64,000 bases of DNA. Origin: Mariniphaga sp964559175 (GTDB lineage Bacteria; Bacteroidota; Bacteroidia; Bacteroidales; Prolixibacteraceae). A program made the position numbers and the translations under genes. The DNA is taken from the NCBI GenBank assembly GCA_964559175.1, contig CAZLGT010000013.1, positions 1-64,000 of the forward strand, given 5' to 3'. Shown here piece after piece: positions 61,897 through 64,000 of the stretch. The number at the start of each line of letters is the position of its first letter. The first letter of the stretch is position 1. Below the pieces are notes generated by a model. The model made no database searches. It was given only the letters and a program-made list of their open reading frames with translations, and was not told where the DNA came from.

Positions 61897-63459
61897 ATGA
61901 AAAAAACTAAAGCGAAAACGAAATCAGAGCCTGATAGCAGCGCCAAACGGCCTTTCTTTTTAAGAATGCTCGATTATGTGGAAATCGTGGGAAATAAACT
62001 GCCTCATCCGGCCACACTTTTTGCGGGATTGGCATTAATGGTGGTTATCCTTTCCTGGATTGCCCACATTTCTGGAACCAATGCCCAGCACCCGGTTGAC
62101 GGGCAGTTGATTTACTCCAAAAGTTTGCTGAGCGGTGATGGCCTCCGGTGGATGTATGAAAATATCCTGCAAAATTTCCTGAGATTTCCGCCCCTGGGTT
62201 ACGTGCTGGTAGTGATGGTGGGAATTGGCGCAGCCGAGGGTTCCGGTCTTTTCTCCACTATGATCCGGGCATTGGTACTGGGCGCTCCAAAACGTTTGGT
62301 AACCGCTGCCATTGTTTTGGCCGGTGTTATCTCCGGTCTGGCCGTTGAAGCCGGTTATGTCATTCTGATTCCGTTAGGCGCTATGATTTTTCATGCATTG
62401 GGAAGACATCCCATGGCAGGTTTGGCAGCGGCTTTTACCGGTGTGAGCGGCGGTTTCGGCGCCAACTTTTTTATTGGCTCCATCGACCCGATTCTGGCAG
62501 GAATTTCGGAATCGGCAGCGCAGATGATTATTCCCGATATGGTAGTGAACCCGGCCGTGAACTATTATTTTATGATCGCCTCCAGTTTTGTGGTGCTGAT
62601 TGCCGGAACCTGGGTTACCGAAAAAATTGTGGAGCCACGATTAGGCCCTTACAAAGGAACAGCAGAACGCATGCCCATTGAACAACTGACAAAAAAAGAG
62701 AAAAAAGGATTGCGTTATGCTGGCTTGACTTTGCTGGCAACACTGGCCTTACTGGCCCTCACAGTCATTCCCGAAAATGGTTTATTCCGGGATCCGGAAA
62801 GCGGTTCGGTTTTACATTCGCCTTTTTTCCGGGGAATTATTATTGGAATTTTGCTGATGTTCTTTTTCCCGGCTCTGGCCTACGGAATTACAGTAGGCAC
62901 CATCCGCAACGACAAAGACGTGGCTCATCATATCGGCAAATCGATGAGCACCATGGGCGGGTACATCGTTCTGGTGTTTTTTGCCGCCCAGTTTGTCTAT
63001 TTCTTTAATTACAGCAATCTGGGAATCATCTTCGCCATTAAAGGCGCAAATACCCTGCAAAGTGTTGGGTTGACAGGCATTCCGTTGATTGTGGGTTTTG
63101 TTATTCTTTCTGCATTCATCAATATGTTTATGGGTAGCGCTTCGGCTAAATGGGCCATTATGGCGCCGGTGTTTATTCCCATGCTCATGCTTATCGATCC
63201 GCCATACCACCCGGGATTAACACAGGCAGCGTTTCGTATTGGCGATTCACTTACCAATCTGATTACGCCCATGATGAGCTATTTTGCACTGATTGTAACC
63301 TTCGCCGAAAAATACGACAAACGCTACGGCATTGGAACTATTATTTCCACGATGCTTCCCTACACCATCATTATGGGAATTGCATGGATCATCCTGCTGG
63401 TAATCTGGATGTTGCTGGGAATTCCGCTGGGACCCGACGGGCCGCTGTATATTGGGTAA
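61897..63459 (+). CDS. AbgT family transporter
   Basis: A 520-aa inner-membrane protein with about 11-13 helices. Family regions include KLPHPATLFAGLALMVV, AVEAGYVILIPLGAMIF-like VEAGYVILIPLGAM, and the reentrant-loop segment FMGSASAKWAIMAPVFIPMLM. AbgT members import p-aminobenzoyl-glutamate or export sulfonamides. It follows the C69 dipeptidase gene, so uptake of products or substrates of that enzyme is a plausible role. Confidence 0.93.
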   Translation: MKKTKAKTKSEPDSSAKRPFFLRMLDYVEIVGNKLPHPATLFAGLALMVVILSWIAHISGTNAQHPVDGQLIYSKSLLSGDGLRWMYENILQNFLRFPPLGYVLVVMVGIGAAEGSGLFSTMIRALVLGAPKRLVTAAIVLAGVISGLAVEAGYVILIPLGAMIFHALGRHPMAGLAAAFTGVSGGFGANFFIGSIDPILAGISESAAQMIIPDMVVNPAVNYYFMIASSFVVLIAGTWVTEKIVEPRLGPYKGTAERMPIEQLTKKEKKGLRYAGLTLLATLALLALTVIPENGLFRDPESGSVLHSPFFRGIIIGILLMFFFPALAYGITVGTIRNDKDVAHHIGKSMSTMGGYIVLVFFAAQFVYFFNYSNLGIIFAIKGANTLQSVGLTGIPLIVGFVILSAFINMFMGSASAKWAIMAPVFIPMLMLIDPPYHPGLTQAAFRIGDSLTNLITPMMSYFALIVTFAEKYDKRYGIGTIISTMLPYTIIMGIAWIILLVIWMLLGIPLGPDGPLYIG

Positions 63460-63479
63460 CGGGTGGCGCGAGCGGGTGG

Positions 63480-63612
63480 AGCGGTCTCCGAACCGCTCAT
63501 TTTTTTAATCAGTTGTCTGAAATTCGCACATTCCGGGTGGCATGATTTCCCGCGAAGCGATGCCTACGGCACAAACCACGCATTTTTTTAATCAGCGGTT
63601 TGGAAGCCGCTG
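63480..63612. repeat. two REP-like hairpins sharing a 15-nt tag
   Basis: Hairpin 1 is AGCGGT-CTCCGA-ACCGCT (63480-63497) and hairpin 2 is CAGCGG-8-CCGCTG (63593-63612). The exact tag CATTTTTTTAATCAG occurs after the first (63498-63512) and before the second (63581-63595). They lie directly next to a REP-associated transposase gene, as expected for such elements. Confidence 0.75.
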
Positions 63613-63620
63613 CACCCGTG

Positions 63621-64000
63621 TCACCCGCTGCACCAGTTTCCCGGCCATTCCTCCCGGCTTTTTACCAAACCTGCTGCTACCGGATTATTTAAGGTATATT
63701 CGATGGCATAATGCAAATGTTTTTCATCGCGAATGGTGGTATCGAAACTCTCGGTTTGCCAAACCGCTCCTTTTCGGTTTTCCACTTTATTTATCTGATT
63801 GGCAGAAAACCGTTTTACCGAATTCATAATGTCCTGCAAATAAACCGGTTTTCCTTTTTCATCTTTTTCAAACACATGAAATACCCAGTGTACATGATTT
63901 GGCATAATGCAAAAAGCATAGTTTTCCAGTTTTTTGCCATTCCAGAACAACAGAGTTTCTTTTACTGGTTGTAAATTCTCAGGTTTTGAAAGGTCAATTT
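63621..64000 (-). CDS. REP-associated tyrosine transposase (Y1 family), cut by the window edge
   Basis: The frame is open to position 64000 without a start, so the N-terminus lies outside. It holds the HUH-type motif in IMPNHVHWVF and the catalytic Tyr in the HYAIEYTLNNPVAAGLV segment, both diagnostic of RAYT/TnpA-REP proteins. Members process single-stranded REP hairpins. REP-like hairpins lie directly downstream of its stop. A TTG at 63950 would give a truncated protein of 109 aa and is not the true start. Confidence 0.9.
   Translation of the reverse strand, partial: IDLSKPENLQPVKETLLFWNGKKLENYAFCIMPNHVHWVFHVFEKDEKGKPVYLQDIMNSVKRFSANQINKVENRKGAVWQTESFDTTIRDEKHLHYAIEYTLNNPVAAGLVKSREEWPGNWCSG

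Overview
The window looks like a chromosomal segment of a Bacteroidota bacterium, probably in or near the Marinilabiliales/Prolixibacteraceae. The evidence is a short (288 aa) primary sigma factor, several promoters of the Bacteroidota type (TTTG, about 17-21 bases, TAnnTTTG), a FeoA-FeoB fusion, an apgM-like gene coupled to thrC, secreted proteins whose signal peptides end in AQ or SQ, and several families of intergenic hairpin repeats. The taxon is inferred from gene content only.

Layout. 1-9.1 kb: tRNA-Arg, a thiamine-binding-type protein, ferrous iron uptake (feoAB plus a Cys-rich partner), rpe-rpoD, threonine synthesis (apgM-like/thrC) and a LolD-like ATPase. 9.1-10.9 kb: a GIY-YIG nuclease gene bracketed by hairpin repeats, then a glycosyltransferase. 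10.9-27.7 kb: a long minus-strand cluster of six pyrroloquinoline-quinone (PQQ)-like beta-propeller proteins, an NHL propeller, a NapG-like and a NosR/NapH-like iron-sulfur protein, a small Cys-rich protein, a NuoE-NuoF fusion and a 2Fe-2S/4Fe-4S flavoprotein. A DUF1016 nuclease gene sits inside it. 27.9-46 kb: a toxin-antitoxin pair, typA, a sigma-54 response regulator, secreted hydrolases, a flavin reductase-rubredoxin fusion, a CDGSH protein, folE, hldD, an ECF sigma/anti-sigma pair, an M64 peptidase, an MscS channel, two tandem Lrp regulators, rlmB and an ABC-F gene. 46-64 kb: an rlmD-type methyltransferase, an OmpA/PD40 protein, an etfB-etfA-acyl-CoA dehydrogenase operon, a Zn-ribbon/Arc-like/SPFH locus, a second ECF sigma factor, uvrA, pirin, a C69 dipeptidase with an AbgT transporter, and a REP-associated transposase cut by the window edge.

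The best candidate for an undescribed system is the 10.9-27.7 kb cluster. Its cytoplasmic module (NuoEF fusion plus flavoprotein) resembles HndABC of NADP-reducing hydrogenases and the Sporomusa-type Nfn (Stn) transhydrogenases. However, no hydrogenase catalytic subunit is present, and the flavoprotein has lost the second NAD(P)-binding Rossmann domain of the GltD/NfnB fold. Linked to it are a Tat-exported four-cluster ferredoxin, a polytopic NosR/NapH-like membrane protein and seven secreted or membrane-anchored beta-propellers. I infer a route for electrons between cytoplasmic NADH/ferredoxin, the membrane and the periplasm; the terminal substrate is unknown.

The window is also rich in short repeats. 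At least three unrelated repeat families abut or enter coding ends and supply stop codons. One family keeps a constant 12-nt loop while its stem arms covary.
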